40,347 bases of DNA from Oscillospiraceae bacterium (GTDB lineage Bacteria; Bacillota; Clostridia; Oscillospirales; Oscillospiraceae): assembly GCA_009787995.1 (NCBI GenBank), contig WQSH01000012.1, forward strand, positions 1 through 40,347, in the 5' to 3' direction. The notes beneath the pieces are model-generated. The model saw only the letters and a list, made by a program, of their open reading frames with translations, was not told the origin of the DNA and searched no databases. Of this stretch, positions 8,822 through 15,880 are shown piece by piece. Positions within the stretch are counted from its first letter, which is position 1, and every line of letters starts with the position of its first letter. The translations under genes were made by a program, and so were the position numbers.

Positions 8822-9997
8822 TTGAATAGTTTTTCATTTTGGAGTCCGACTAAGGTTATTTTTGGTACGGATACGGCAAAGCAGGCAGGCGGAGAAGTCA
8901 AAGCCTTTGGTGGCAAAAAAACGCTTGTCTTATACGGCGGCGGCAGTGCAGTCAAGAGCGGGCTGATGGATACGGTCACAGGCTCGTTTGCGGCTGAGGG
9001 CATAGAATGTTTCTGCGTCGGAGGCATACAGCCAAACCCCCTGCTGGAGTATGTACTGAAAATCATTGATGACTACAAAGGCAAGGGCATAGATTTTGTC
9101 CTCGGCGTTGGCGGAGGCAGCGTTATAGATTCGGCAAAGGCTGTGGCGGTCGGGCTTGCTACCGATGAGCTTCCCATGTGGGACTACTTCTTGCGCAAGG
9201 CGTTGCCCAAAACTGCGCTGCCTGTAGGCGCTGTCCTCACAATTGCCGCTGCGGGCAGTGAAACAAGCGATTCATGCGTGGTGACAAACCAAGCGGAAGG
9301 GAGCAAGCGAGGGTTTAACTCGCCCCTCAACCGACCAAAGTTTGCTATAATGGATCCTGTTTTGACATACAGCCTGCCGCCATATCATCTTGCCTGCGGT
9401 GTAGTTGATATGCTGATGCACGCTTTGGAGCGTTATTTTGCGCCTGATGCGGACAACGCCGTTACGGACGAGCTTTCCGAAGCGGCGATGAGGGTCGTAG
9501 TAAAATATGGACGTAAGGCGATGGACGACCTGACAGACTACAAAGCGCGGTCGGAGATTATGTGGGCAGGCAGCATCACGCACAATGGGCTGCTGGGGCT
9601 TGGGCAGGCAATGGACTTCTCGGTGCATCAATTTGGAAGCCCGCTCTCAGCCAAGTATGACACGGCGCATGGGGCAAGCCTTGCTGCGACTTGGCCCTCG
9701 TGGGCGAGGTATGTCTATCGCAGCGACGTGGCGAGATTCGCTAAATATGCCAAAACGGTCTGGGGCATTGCAGTGGCGGACGACGAAGCTGCGGCTAAAG
9801 CAGGTATTGCGGCGACGGAAGAATACTTCCGCTTGCTCGGAATGCCCACCACGCTGACTGAGGCTGTGGGGGAAAAGGTCAAGGATGACATTGATGCGCT
9901 TGTGGAGCTATGCACGTACAACCGCACCCGCACTATAGGCGCATTCAAGGTGCTGGGTTACGACGACATAAAGGCTATTTACCAATCTGCTATATGA
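8822..9997 (+). CDS. Iron-type NAD(P)H-dependent alcohol dehydrogenase (YqhD/BDH family)
   Basis: TTG start behind two GGAGG sites. The 391-residue length equals the butanol dehydrogenase/YqhD branch of group III alcohol dehydrogenases. The nucleotide loop GVGGGSVIDSAKA (about 95-107) and the four metal ligands D196, H200, H269 and H283 are all present at YqhD spacing (+2 relative to the E. coli enzyme). Family role: reversible reduction of aldehydes to alcohols in the cytoplasm, usually with NADPH. It closes the OYE2-OYE3 operon, so the pathway may reduce an aldehyde or ketone group as well as a C=C bond, or the enzyme may recycle cofactor. A strong hairpin ends the unit. The natural substrate is not visible. 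Confidence 0.88.
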   Translation: MNSFSFWSPTKVIFGTDTAKQAGGEVKAFGGKKTLVLYGGGSAVKSGLMDTVTGSFAAEGIECFCVGGIQPNPLLEYVLKIIDDYKGKGIDFVLGVGGGSVIDSAKAVAVGLATDELPMWDYFLRKALPKTALPVGAVLTIAAAGSETSDSCVVTNQAEGSKRGFNSPLNRPKFAIMDPVLTYSLPPYHLACGVVDMLMHALERYFAPDADNAVTDELSEAAMRVVVKYGRKAMDDLTDYKARSEIMWAGSITHNGLLGLGQAMDFSVHQFGSPLSAKYDTAHGASLAATWPSWARYVYRSDVARFAKYAKTVWGIAVADDEAAAKAGIAATEEYFRLLGMPTTLTEAVGEKVKDDIDALVELCTYNRTRTIGAFKVLGYDDIKAIYQSAI

Positions 9998-10022
9998 TTG
10001 CTATCAACGAATCTGTGAATCT

Positions 10023-10064
10023 GCCAGCCCGGGAGAATCGCATTTGCGACTCTCCCGGGCTGGC
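10023..10064. terminator. Long hairpin terminator between convergent genes
   Basis: A perfect 14-bp stem (GCCAGCCCGGGAGA / TCTCCCGGGCTGGC) encloses a further TCGC/GCGA pair with an ATTT tip. The downstream T-tract is weak (TTGGTAATTT). It separates the ADH operon from the minus-strand surface-protein gene. Confidence 0.7.
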
Positions 10065-10122
10065 TTGGTAATTTAATTCGCTGCGGATTGACGCCGTCCG
10101 CTGCTAGATGGGCACAACGGCC

Positions 10123-11190
10123 TTATTTACTGTTGGCCGCTGCCTTTTTCTTGCGGCTCACAGCCAGCCCTGCGACAACGGCGGCTACACCTAATACCAA
10201 TATGACTATATAAATGGTCATATTGCTGTCGTCACCAGTAGCTGGGGAGCCGTGGGCCAGCACCAGCGCAGATAGCGGCTGATCCTGGGGCATGCCTGCA
10301 AAATTGCCGAGGTCGGATGCAAGCAAGAAATTCAGGCTGTTATCTGTCTCTCCAAGTGCAAAATTGTAGCCATTAATCGCACTGACACTAACTCGTTCGC
10401 CGGCGCCGACATTTCTTTCAACCATGTTCATAGCAGCATCGAATGTGAATAGAGTCACATTTTGCGAGAATGCGATTTCGCCATCATCGTTGAATACGAT
10501 GCCGTACACGCGCCCTGTGCCAAAACCTGCTGCGGCAAGGTCAAAAAGGATGTACTGGCTCTGATAGCCTCTCATGCCAACTTGAACATCGCTGCCGGGG
10601 AAGCGGTAAACGCTCATGTCATCGGGTATCACCGACGGCACGGCCGCAGGGAGAGTTACAGGGGTTTCCGGGGGAGCTTCCGGAGGCGGCTCGGCAGCCT
10701 CAGGGGCAGGATCAACCGGGGGCTCCGGTTCTGCGGGTGGTTCCGGCTCTGGTTCTGGTTCCTGTTCCGGAGCGGGTTCCGGATCGGGCTCCGGCTCTGG
10801 CTCTTGTTCCGGAGCAACTGCCTGTGCGGTGCCCATTAATGCAACATAGCCGAATCCGCTCGACGCTGTGAAAGCGTAAAAGGTGCCGTCAACCAACTGT
10901 GCCATAGACGTGACGGCAGTAAAGCCCGTGACAGCGGTGGGTAGCGGCAAATGCTCAAGATTGGGAAAATCTCCTGCAAAGAAACCGAAGAGTCTTGCGC
11001 CCGCCGGTATAGATTCATCACCAAGAGCTGGGTCGTAAGTTCCGTCCGGTAGCGGCCATACGCCCATGTCAAGCGCTGCCGCAAGCTCAGGCGGTACGTC
11101 ATCAGCGAGTGCTGCGAGTGGCATAATTGAGACAATCAGCAGCAAAGATATCGTGAGCACAAGAAGCTTCTTAAACCGTAATTTTTTCAT
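10123..11190 (-). CDS. Sortase-anchored surface protein with Pro/Glu-rich stalk (SPATG signal)
   Basis: The 355-residue protein has a signal peptide (about 1-29, KKLRFKKLL then a hydrophobic core ending ALAD), an N-terminal domain to about residue 125, a Pro/Glu/Asp stalk at about 128-180 built of repeated EPEP units, a second globular domain of about 130 residues, and a C-terminal sorting signal: SPATGDDSN, one transmembrane helix and RKKK. The motif fits the (S/P)PxTG consensus described for C. difficile sortase B rather than LPxTG. No sortase gene lies in the window. RBS AGGAGG precedes the ATG. It has its own consensus promoter and a ~230-nt leader downstream of the ECF sigma/anti-sigma pair, suggesting a link to envelope sensing. 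I do not recognise the globular domains, and function is unknown beyond surface display. Confidence 0.75.
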   Translation of the reverse strand: MKKLRFKKLLVLTISLLLIVSIMPLAALADDVPPELAAALDMGVWPLPDGTYDPALGDESIPAGARLFGFFAGDFPNLEHLPLPTAVTGFTAVTSMAQLVDGTFYAFTASSGFGYVALMGTAQAVAPEQEPEPEPDPEPAPEQEPEPEPEPPAEPEPPVDPAPEAAEPPPEAPPETPVTLPAAVPSVIPDDMSVYRFPGSDVQVGMRGYQSQYILFDLAAAGFGTGRVYGIVFNDDGEIAFSQNVTLFTFDAAMNMVERNVGAGERVSVSAINGYNFALGETDNSLNFLLASDLGNFAGMPQDQPLSALVLAHGSPATGDDSNMTIYIVILVLGVAAVVAGLAVSRKKKAAANSK

Positions 11191-11366
11191 GCTAGATTAA
11201 TTCCTCCTAAAAAATTTAATAAATGACCCATGCGAACAAAGACTGCTATTTAAAAATCCTCCTTCCAACGCACACACTACTTACCTTATCTTCTCACCTG
11301 AGAAACCCTGTATATAGGCATAATTCCGCAATTACAGCGTGGAAATCCACTATATGTGCGAAAACG

Positions 11367-11395
11367 ATACTATGTAGGGTGAAGTTACATAGTAT
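11367..11395 (-). promoter_or_regulatory. Perfect inverted repeat in the leader of the surface-protein gene
   Basis: ATACTATGTA and TACATAGTAT are perfect 10-bp arms 9 nt apart. Flanking CGGAAA/TTTTCG allows the stem to extend with a small bulge, so the mRNA can fold into a hairpin of about 15 bp near its 5' end. It could also be a repressor site. A smaller dyad, GTGGAAATCCAC, lies at 11339-11350. Confidence 0.6.
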
Positions 11396-11424
11396 TTCCG
11401 AGGAAAACGCATCAACATTTGTCA

Positions 11425-11453
11425 ATAATACACAATGATTGGGCGCTTGTCAA
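11425..11453 (-). promoter_or_regulatory. Consensus sigma-A promoter for the surface-protein gene
   Basis: On the minus strand TTGACA (11448-11453), an exact 17-bp spacer and TATTAT (11425-11430). The predicted start is near 11418, giving a leader of about 230 nt before the ATG at 11190. The -35 box overlaps the dyad TTGTCA-N8-TGACAA, a possible operator. Confidence 0.75.
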
Positions 11454-11479
11454 TGTTTTTTGACAAATTTGTTACCCTA

Positions 11480-13036
11480 TCATCGCAGCGGCACTACCAC
11501 CCCGGCGACTTCTATGGAAGTTACAGTGTCCAGGTCGAGGATTTCAAACTCCGCTGCGGATTGAGGTATCGGTATTCCCATTCTCCTGTTAAAATTGGCA
11601 TTGATGGAGTACGAGCGCAAACCTTCGTCAAAGATGTTGGAAATAACCGAGAAGCTGTAGGTGGGGTTGCCTGATGCGTCGGTGGAGCGCACACGAAGCT
11701 CATGGTCGCCCTCTACCTGGATTATGCCTTCAGTTGTGTGGATGCGCACAGGCACGCCGGGGACTCCGATGCTCATGCCGGGAGTTTCGCCTTTAATCAG
11801 CACGGTAAACGGAGTCATTCTAACTTCCCGCACGATAAAGTTTCTGGCCTCAGCATCCAAATTCTCCACTATTAGAGCTCCGTCATATGGGGCGACCTCA
11901 AAGGTTTCGTCTAGCGTAAGGAAGATGCGGAGCTGTCCGCCGCTGCCAAAGGCGCTGTATGTCTCAAACGCATCAAGATAAACTCCTTCAAACACATGCT
12001 CAACATAAGCAGCCATCATATTTGAACCTAAAACAGTATTAATAATATTGCCATAGTCATCTATATCAAAAGCAGCGACTCCTTGTGGAAGGACATGATC
12101 CCGCCTGGTCGGCAGTGTGGATAAAGCATTGGTGCTCAGCTGTTGGATATTGCTGCCAACAAAATCCGCTTCGCCTAGGTTAGGCGAATGTGTCTGAATG
12201 TGGAGATTCCCATCTATTATTCCAATTGAAGATATATACGTATTCAGCCTTGCAAAATCCTCCCACTCGCCATCTATAGTTTCCAAAGGGGTTAAGGATG
12301 AAAATGGGATGTCGTGCATGTGAGGCGGGAGGATTGGCACGCCGAATATTTCAGCAATTGGATCCACCTCTTGTGCAATGGTCAAATCCAGGTCAACAAT
12401 CCCGAGCCAAAAGTTTTGCATGTTTTGAAATCTAACGCCGACAGTTATCTCTTCTCCCACAATTGGGCGACTGAATGCCCTTCTGGCGTGGAGCGTCAAA
12501 AAGCCGTCCGAGCGATCTACAACATGAAGCCGTTCAGGGCTGGGCTGTTCGTGGGGAAGGCCTGCTGCGGAGATAGTGGCGAAAAGGGAAAGGTGCTCGG
12601 TGCTTACCCCATAAAAGTGGTTGGACACTGTGTCGTCCAATATGATGTAAATGTCCACGACGCTGTCAAATATCCCGATAGCGACAAATTCGACCCCAAG
12701 CCCATCATCCGTGACAAAAGACCTCACCACAGGCTCCAGCATCGCAGCCCGCCGTTCCCCTATGAGTCCCAAGAGCCTGTAAAAGCCTCCATAGTTTGCG
12801 GCGATTGCGGTGATGGTCGTGATGAGCAGCACTGCAGCGATGGCGGCTATTATGAAGGTGCGCTTGAACGTGCGCGGGGTGGGGCTTTTTGTTAAATTGA
12901 GGGATTGCTCCCCGAATGCGTTTTTGACCTTGTTTAGCAGCTCTGGGGCAGGCTCGCGCGTGTTTTCCATATCAATCCTCTTTGAGGTAAAAGCTCTGTG
13001 CAAAAGCTTATCGGTGTTAGTCCGTTCCATATCCAT
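11480..13036 (-). CDS. Membrane-anchored DUF4179-type protein, likely partner (anti-sigma) of the ECF sigma factor
   Basis: 518 residues: a cytoplasmic N-terminus of about 58 residues, one transmembrane helix (FIIAAIAAVLLITTITAIAA, about 61-80), then a long extracytoplasmic beta-rich domain. The segment after the helix (YGGFYRLLGLIGER...EPVVRSFVTDDGLGVEF) is typical of DUF4179-like proteins encoded with ECF sigma factors in Clostridia. The N-terminal part would hold the sigma factor at the membrane. The start overlaps the sigma gene by 20 nt (ATGGATATGGAACGGACTAA), so translation is coupled. No classical zinc-binding anti-sigma motif (HxxxCxxC) is seen, so the mode of sigma binding differs or is not recognisable. 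The signal sensed is unknown. The stop lies just before the surface-protein promoter. Confidence 0.7.
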   Translation of the reverse strand: MDMERTNTDKLLHRAFTSKRIDMENTREPAPELLNKVKNAFGEQSLNLTKSPTPRTFKRTFIIAAIAAVLLITTITAIAANYGGFYRLLGLIGERRAAMLEPVVRSFVTDDGLGVEFVAIGIFDSVVDIYIILDDTVSNHFYGVSTEHLSLFATISAAGLPHEQPSPERLHVVDRSDGFLTLHARRAFSRPIVGEEITVGVRFQNMQNFWLGIVDLDLTIAQEVDPIAEIFGVPILPPHMHDIPFSSLTPLETIDGEWEDFARLNTYISSIGIIDGNLHIQTHSPNLGEADFVGSNIQQLSTNALSTLPTRRDHVLPQGVAAFDIDDYGNIINTVLGSNMMAAYVEHVFEGVYLDAFETYSAFGSGGQLRIFLTLDETFEVAPYDGALIVENLDAEARNFIVREVRMTPFTVLIKGETPGMSIGVPGVPVRIHTTEGIIQVEGDHELRVRSTDASGNPTYSFSVISNIFDEGLRSYSINANFNRRMGIPIPQSAAEFEILDLDTVTSIEVAGVVVPLR

Positions 13037-13571
13037 GCTTTACCAATCCTTTCTCAACTATTTTTCTGGATTTATGAAGCCTGCTTTTGACTGTGCCGCC
13101 AGGGATTTCCAGTGCCTCGGCAATTTCCTGCACGCTCATTTCCCAAGCGTAGTACATAAGTGTTGGGATTTTGAGCTTTTCAGGCAACTCTTCGACTAAT
13201 TTGAAGACCGTCCGAAATTCCTCCTGCTCCGCCGCAGCGCGTTCAAGGTCAACATCGCTGGCTATGGTATCGCTCAGCGGCTCGGTGGGTGCTAACCTAG
13301 AGCGCCTTGCGTACTTGGTTACATGCTTTTTACGCAAATTCGCCGCCGTTGCAAAGAGGAATCTTTTTGGGTTGTCTGATTTGCTGAGCTTTGGTAGAAG
13401 CTCTGCCGCTTTGAGAAACGTTTCTTGAAACAAGTCGTCAGCATCCTCATCTGAGGATGTAAGGTTTAGGCAAAACCTGTAGACTGCACTGCCGTGTTTA
13501 TCAACCAAATCCGCAAACAAATGTTGCGGGGCTATTGCGTCTTCTCGGCTTTTATCCAAGTTTATCACCAT
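13017..13571 (-). CDS. ECF-family RNA polymerase sigma factor
   Basis: 184 residues with region 2 at about 20-90 (YRFCLNLTSSDEDADDLFQETFLKA, the DA-x-D-L-x-Q-x-x-F motif) and region 4 at about 115-175 (LPEKLKIPTLMYYAWEMSVQEIAEAL plus GTVKSRLHKSRK helix-turn-helix). There is no region 1 or 3, as expected of extracytoplasmic-function sigma factors. Strong RBS GGGAGGAATAGC before the ATG. It is encoded upstream of, and overlaps, its membrane partner. The leader contains CCCTATC/GATAGGG arms (13638-13644 and 13581-13587) whose 3' arm runs into the Shine-Dalgarno sequence and could hide it. Role: redirecting polymerase to envelope or stress genes; the targets are unknown. Confidence 0.9.
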   Translation of the reverse strand: MVINLDKSREDAIAPQHLFADLVDKHGSAVYRFCLNLTSSDEDADDLFQETFLKAAELLPKLSKSDNPKRFLFATAANLRKKHVTKYARRSRLAPTEPLSDTIASDVDLERAAAEQEEFRTVFKLVEELPEKLKIPTLMYYAWEMSVQEIAEALEIPGGTVKSRLHKSRKIVEKGLVKHGYGTD

Positions 13572-13689
13572 GCTATTCCTCCCTATCTCAAAGTGTTAAT
13601 AATGTGAGGCCTCTATTTGTATATCCCCACGAGATGCGATAGGGTTCTTTTTTTATGCCCATCGGCAGCATAGTTTAAGCGTTTTCTGG

Positions 13690-14589
13690 CTAAATTTGTC
13701 CAGGCTCAGAGCAGTTATAAAAGCTCAGCAGAACCGATGCCACGCAGTCGGCATGAGTAAGTCCAAGCATATGGGTGGCGTTTTCGATCGGATAGAGCCG
13801 AGGCACTTGCACTTGTGAAGCTATATGCAAAGCCGTCGCCTCGTCATACAGCGAGCCGGGGCGTGCATATATTATTGCAAGGGGCTTGTCGATTTTGGGA
13901 AGCACGGGGCGGAAATCGTTTTCGCACATCGAAATCCAGTATGCGCGGCGCACTGCCTGAACGTTGGCGGGCAGCTCTACCAAGGCTTCGGCTCCGCCGG
14001 GCAGCATTTCGAACATGCTCTTCAAAGCGTCATATTTTTCCTCTGTAGGGGTGAGGTCTCTTTCGTTCTCCGCCTGATTTGGAAGGACCGTCTCCGTCAG
14101 GAAGCTAATGTTGAAGCCCTTAAAATCCCTCTCCATCATTTCCAAGTCTTTGTGATAGGACTCATGCGTATAATGCCCTTGGTGTAGGCCGTGAACCCAG
14201 CCAGCTTCGTTTATTAGGCAGGGGGACATATCAATAATAGCCATGCGTGCCAAGTTCAAAGTACCGAATTGACGTACATAATCGAACAGGACTGCCGCAC
14301 CCATGGAATACCCAACGCAGCAAACATCCGCCAAACCAAGATGCTCCATCAGCTCCTTGGCATCTTGAGCCGATTGCCCCAAAGACAGTCGCCCCTCAGC
14401 AGGCGTGCCGCCATAGCCGCGTTGGTCAAATGAAACCACACGAAAGTGTTTGCCCAGCAACCTGAAAAAGGGCATCTTTGCGGCAATGCTCTCCCCAAAG
14501 GCATGAACATAGAAGAGGGTTGGGCCTTGCCCCATATCCACGTAACTAATTTTTGCGCCATCCGAGGCAGTAAAATAATTTTTCATCAT
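13690..14589 (-). CDS. Alpha/beta hydrolase
   Basis: I take the ATG at 14589 (MMKNYFTASDGAKISY). The track start at 14625 is a TTG that is itself part of a TTGACA -35 box. The 299-residue protein has the alpha/beta-hydrolase fold: oxyanion strand LFYVHAFGES, DQRGYGGT, nucleophile elbow GYSMGAA (Ser95) and a C-terminal His in ENATHMLG. HAFG replaces the usual HGxG. Family enzymes hydrolyse esters, lactones or C-C bonds in the cytoplasm; the substrate is unknown. It is transcribed away from the UroD-like gene, with which it shares a 245-bp promoter region, suggesting a shared pathway such as releasing an ester or lactone ring before reduction or demethylation. No Shine-Dalgarno sequence is present, so it appears leaderless. 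Confidence 0.85.
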   Translation of the reverse strand: MMKNYFTASDGAKISYVDMGQGPTLFYVHAFGESIAAKMPFFRLLGKHFRVVSFDQRGYGGTPAEGRLSLGQSAQDAKELMEHLGLADVCCVGYSMGAAVLFDYVRQFGTLNLARMAIIDMSPCLINEAGWVHGLHQGHYTHESYHKDLEMMERDFKGFNISFLTETVLPNQAENERDLTPTEEKYDALKSMFEMLPGGAEALVELPANVQAVRRAYWISMCENDFRPVLPKIDKPLAIIYARPGSLYDEATALHIASQVQVPRLYPIENATHMLGLTHADCVASVLLSFYNCSEPGQI

Positions 14590-14596
14590 AGTGACT

Positions 14597-14625
14597 AGGA
14601 TATTCTGCTTTTGGAAATTTGTCAA
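14597..14625 (-). promoter_or_regulatory. Promoter giving an apparently leaderless hydrolase mRNA
   Basis: TTGACA (14620-14625), 17-bp spacer, TATCCT (14597-14602), then exactly 7 nt to the ATG at 14589. Transcription would start at or next to the A of ATG, and no ribosome site fits between. Confidence 0.6.
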
Positions 14626-14686
14626 TTCGGAATGTGCGCCGAATGTAGGGCAGCATTCTTATATTTTATAAATTTGTTTGTCCACA

Positions 14687-14715
14687 TTGAATATAAAATC
14701 AGTATATGATATGAT
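14687..14715 (+). promoter_or_regulatory. Promoter of the UroD-like gene
   Basis: TTGAAT (14687-14692), 17-bp spacer and TATGAT (14710-14715). The predicted leader is about 113 nt and contains the palindrome at 14775-14793. Confidence 0.55.
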
Positions 14716-14774
14716 TACGCCTAGCAGTTGTCGATTTCTCACAAGCAACATCTGAAAACGGCATGTGTTATTGT

Positions 14775-14793
14775 CAATTATTATACATAATTG
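14775..14793 (+). promoter_or_regulatory. 19-bp palindromic candidate operator
   Basis: CAATTAT-TATAC-ATAATTG has perfect 7-bp arms. It lies between the UroD promoter and the RBS, and its centre (TTATAC) could also be a second -10. A looser GAATG-N8-CATTC repeat sits at 14641-14658. Confidence 0.45.
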
Positions 14794-14834
14794 CCGGAAA
14801 AACAAATATAAAAAATATAAGGAGGACTGAAGCG

Positions 14835-15824
14835 ATGACGTTAACGCCAAAGGAAAACTATTTACGCACCCTGCGCGGGGAGATTCCTGATTTTGTCCCA
14901 TCCCTGTTTCATCCCCACATGATGCCAATACGCGAAGAACTGCTTACCCCAAGCAGTCTGCCCGACGGAAAGCCCTTCGTCACGGGGCTTGGAGTCACCT
15001 ATGTTGGGTCGGAGGAGCTCAACTTCGGTGCAATGCCGGCGCCCAACATTATCATCGTCGACGACATCCTCAAGTGGCGGGATCGGCTGAAAATCCGTGA
15101 CGTCACAGGCCGGGACTGGGAAGGCTACTACAAGAAGGAGGAAGAGAAAATCGACAGGGAGAACCTCTGCCTTGCCGTTGATGGGGGAGACTATTTCCTT
15201 ATACTTGTAAGTCTGATGGGGTTTGAAAATGCGATGTTTGCGATTTCGGAAGAGCCGGAAGAAGTCATTGCGATGCTGACTGAGATTTCAAAGTTCTTGC
15301 TCATGGTCACGGAGAAGCAGATGCAGCACTTGAGGCCGGACGTCTACATACTTATGGACGATGATTCCGCCTATACAGCGCCGTTTTTTTCGCTCAAGAC
15401 TTATCGTGAGATTTTTAAGCCCTTTCATAAGTTGCACATTGAGTTGGCGCTGAAGTATGGCTGTATGATACTGCGCCACGACTGCGGCAAGTCGGATCAG
15501 TTCCTTGAGGACTGGCTTGAGATGGGCGTCAACTCATGGCATCCGTTTCAGGTGACAAATGACTGCAAGGGGATTAAGCAGAAGTATGGGGACAGGCTTA
15601 CCCTTGAGGGGGGCTGGGACAATCAGGGCAAGTGGAACGGCGTAGACTATTCTGACGATGAGCTTATTGCGGCAATGGAGGAATACACTGCAATCTTCGC
15701 CCCGGGCGGAAGGTTCGTATTCAGCGCGACAGCGGGTCCGTTCGGAGCAGGGGCAGGCCCAAACCCGAAGAGCGAGGTAGTGAGGAAATTTTACGAAGAG
15801 AAGGTCAAGTATTATTATAAATAA
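14835..15824 (+). CDS. Uroporphyrinogen decarboxylase (UROD)/MtaA-superfamily protein
   Basis: The ATG at 14835 follows AAGGAGGACTGAAGCG; the longer ORF has no ribosome site. The 329 residues show the UROD-fold pattern: TPKENYLRTLRGE...DFVP, MGFENAMFAISEEPEEV, MDDDSAY...SLKTYREIFKPFHK, LRHDCGKSD (H215-x-C217), and YGDRLTLEGGWD. MtaA/CmuA-type methyl-corrinoid:cofactor methyltransferases use HxC plus a later Cys as zinc ligands. The later Cys is not where expected (the tail reads GPFGAGAGPNP), so zinc methyltransferase activity is uncertain. It is not the heme-pathway enzyme, because no heme genes are near. Such proteins often take part in O-demethylation or one-carbon transfer in anaerobes, but no corrinoid protein is visible here. 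It is a single-gene unit ended by a strong terminator. Confidence 0.75.
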   Translation: MTLTPKENYLRTLRGEIPDFVPSLFHPHMMPIREELLTPSSLPDGKPFVTGLGVTYVGSEELNFGAMPAPNIIIVDDILKWRDRLKIRDVTGRDWEGYYKKEEEKIDRENLCLAVDGGDYFLILVSLMGFENAMFAISEEPEEVIAMLTEISKFLLMVTEKQMQHLRPDVYILMDDDSAYTAPFFSLKTYREIFKPFHKLHIELALKYGCMILRHDCGKSDQFLEDWLEMGVNSWHPFQVTNDCKGIKQKYGDRLTLEGGWDNQGKWNGVDYSDDELIAAMEEYTAIFAPGGRFVFSATAGPFGAGAGPNPKSEVVRKFYEEKVKYYYK

Positions 15825-15867
15825 AAACAGGGGGGACGGTTTGAAATGCCGTCCCCCCTGTTTTTTT
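15823..15867. terminator. Bidirectional terminator
   Basis: AAAAACAGGGGGGACGG and CCGTCCCCCCTGTTTTT form a perfect 17-bp stem with a 9-nt loop, T-run on the plus strand and A-run before it. It serves both the UroD-like gene and the convergent flavoprotein operon. Confidence 0.92.
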
Positions 15868-15880
15868 GCCTAATCTGCGG

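Noticed and set aside
10462-10849. Plus-strand ORFs rich in Gly/Ser/Arg opposite the surface protein
   Set aside because: Direct reverse-complement shadows of the EPEP-coding repeat; no ribosome site.
14590-14625. Extended N-terminus of the hydrolase from the TTG at 14625
   Set aside because: Its first codons form a TTGACA-N17-TATCCT promoter and have no ribosome site; the protein family begins near MMKNYFTASDG.
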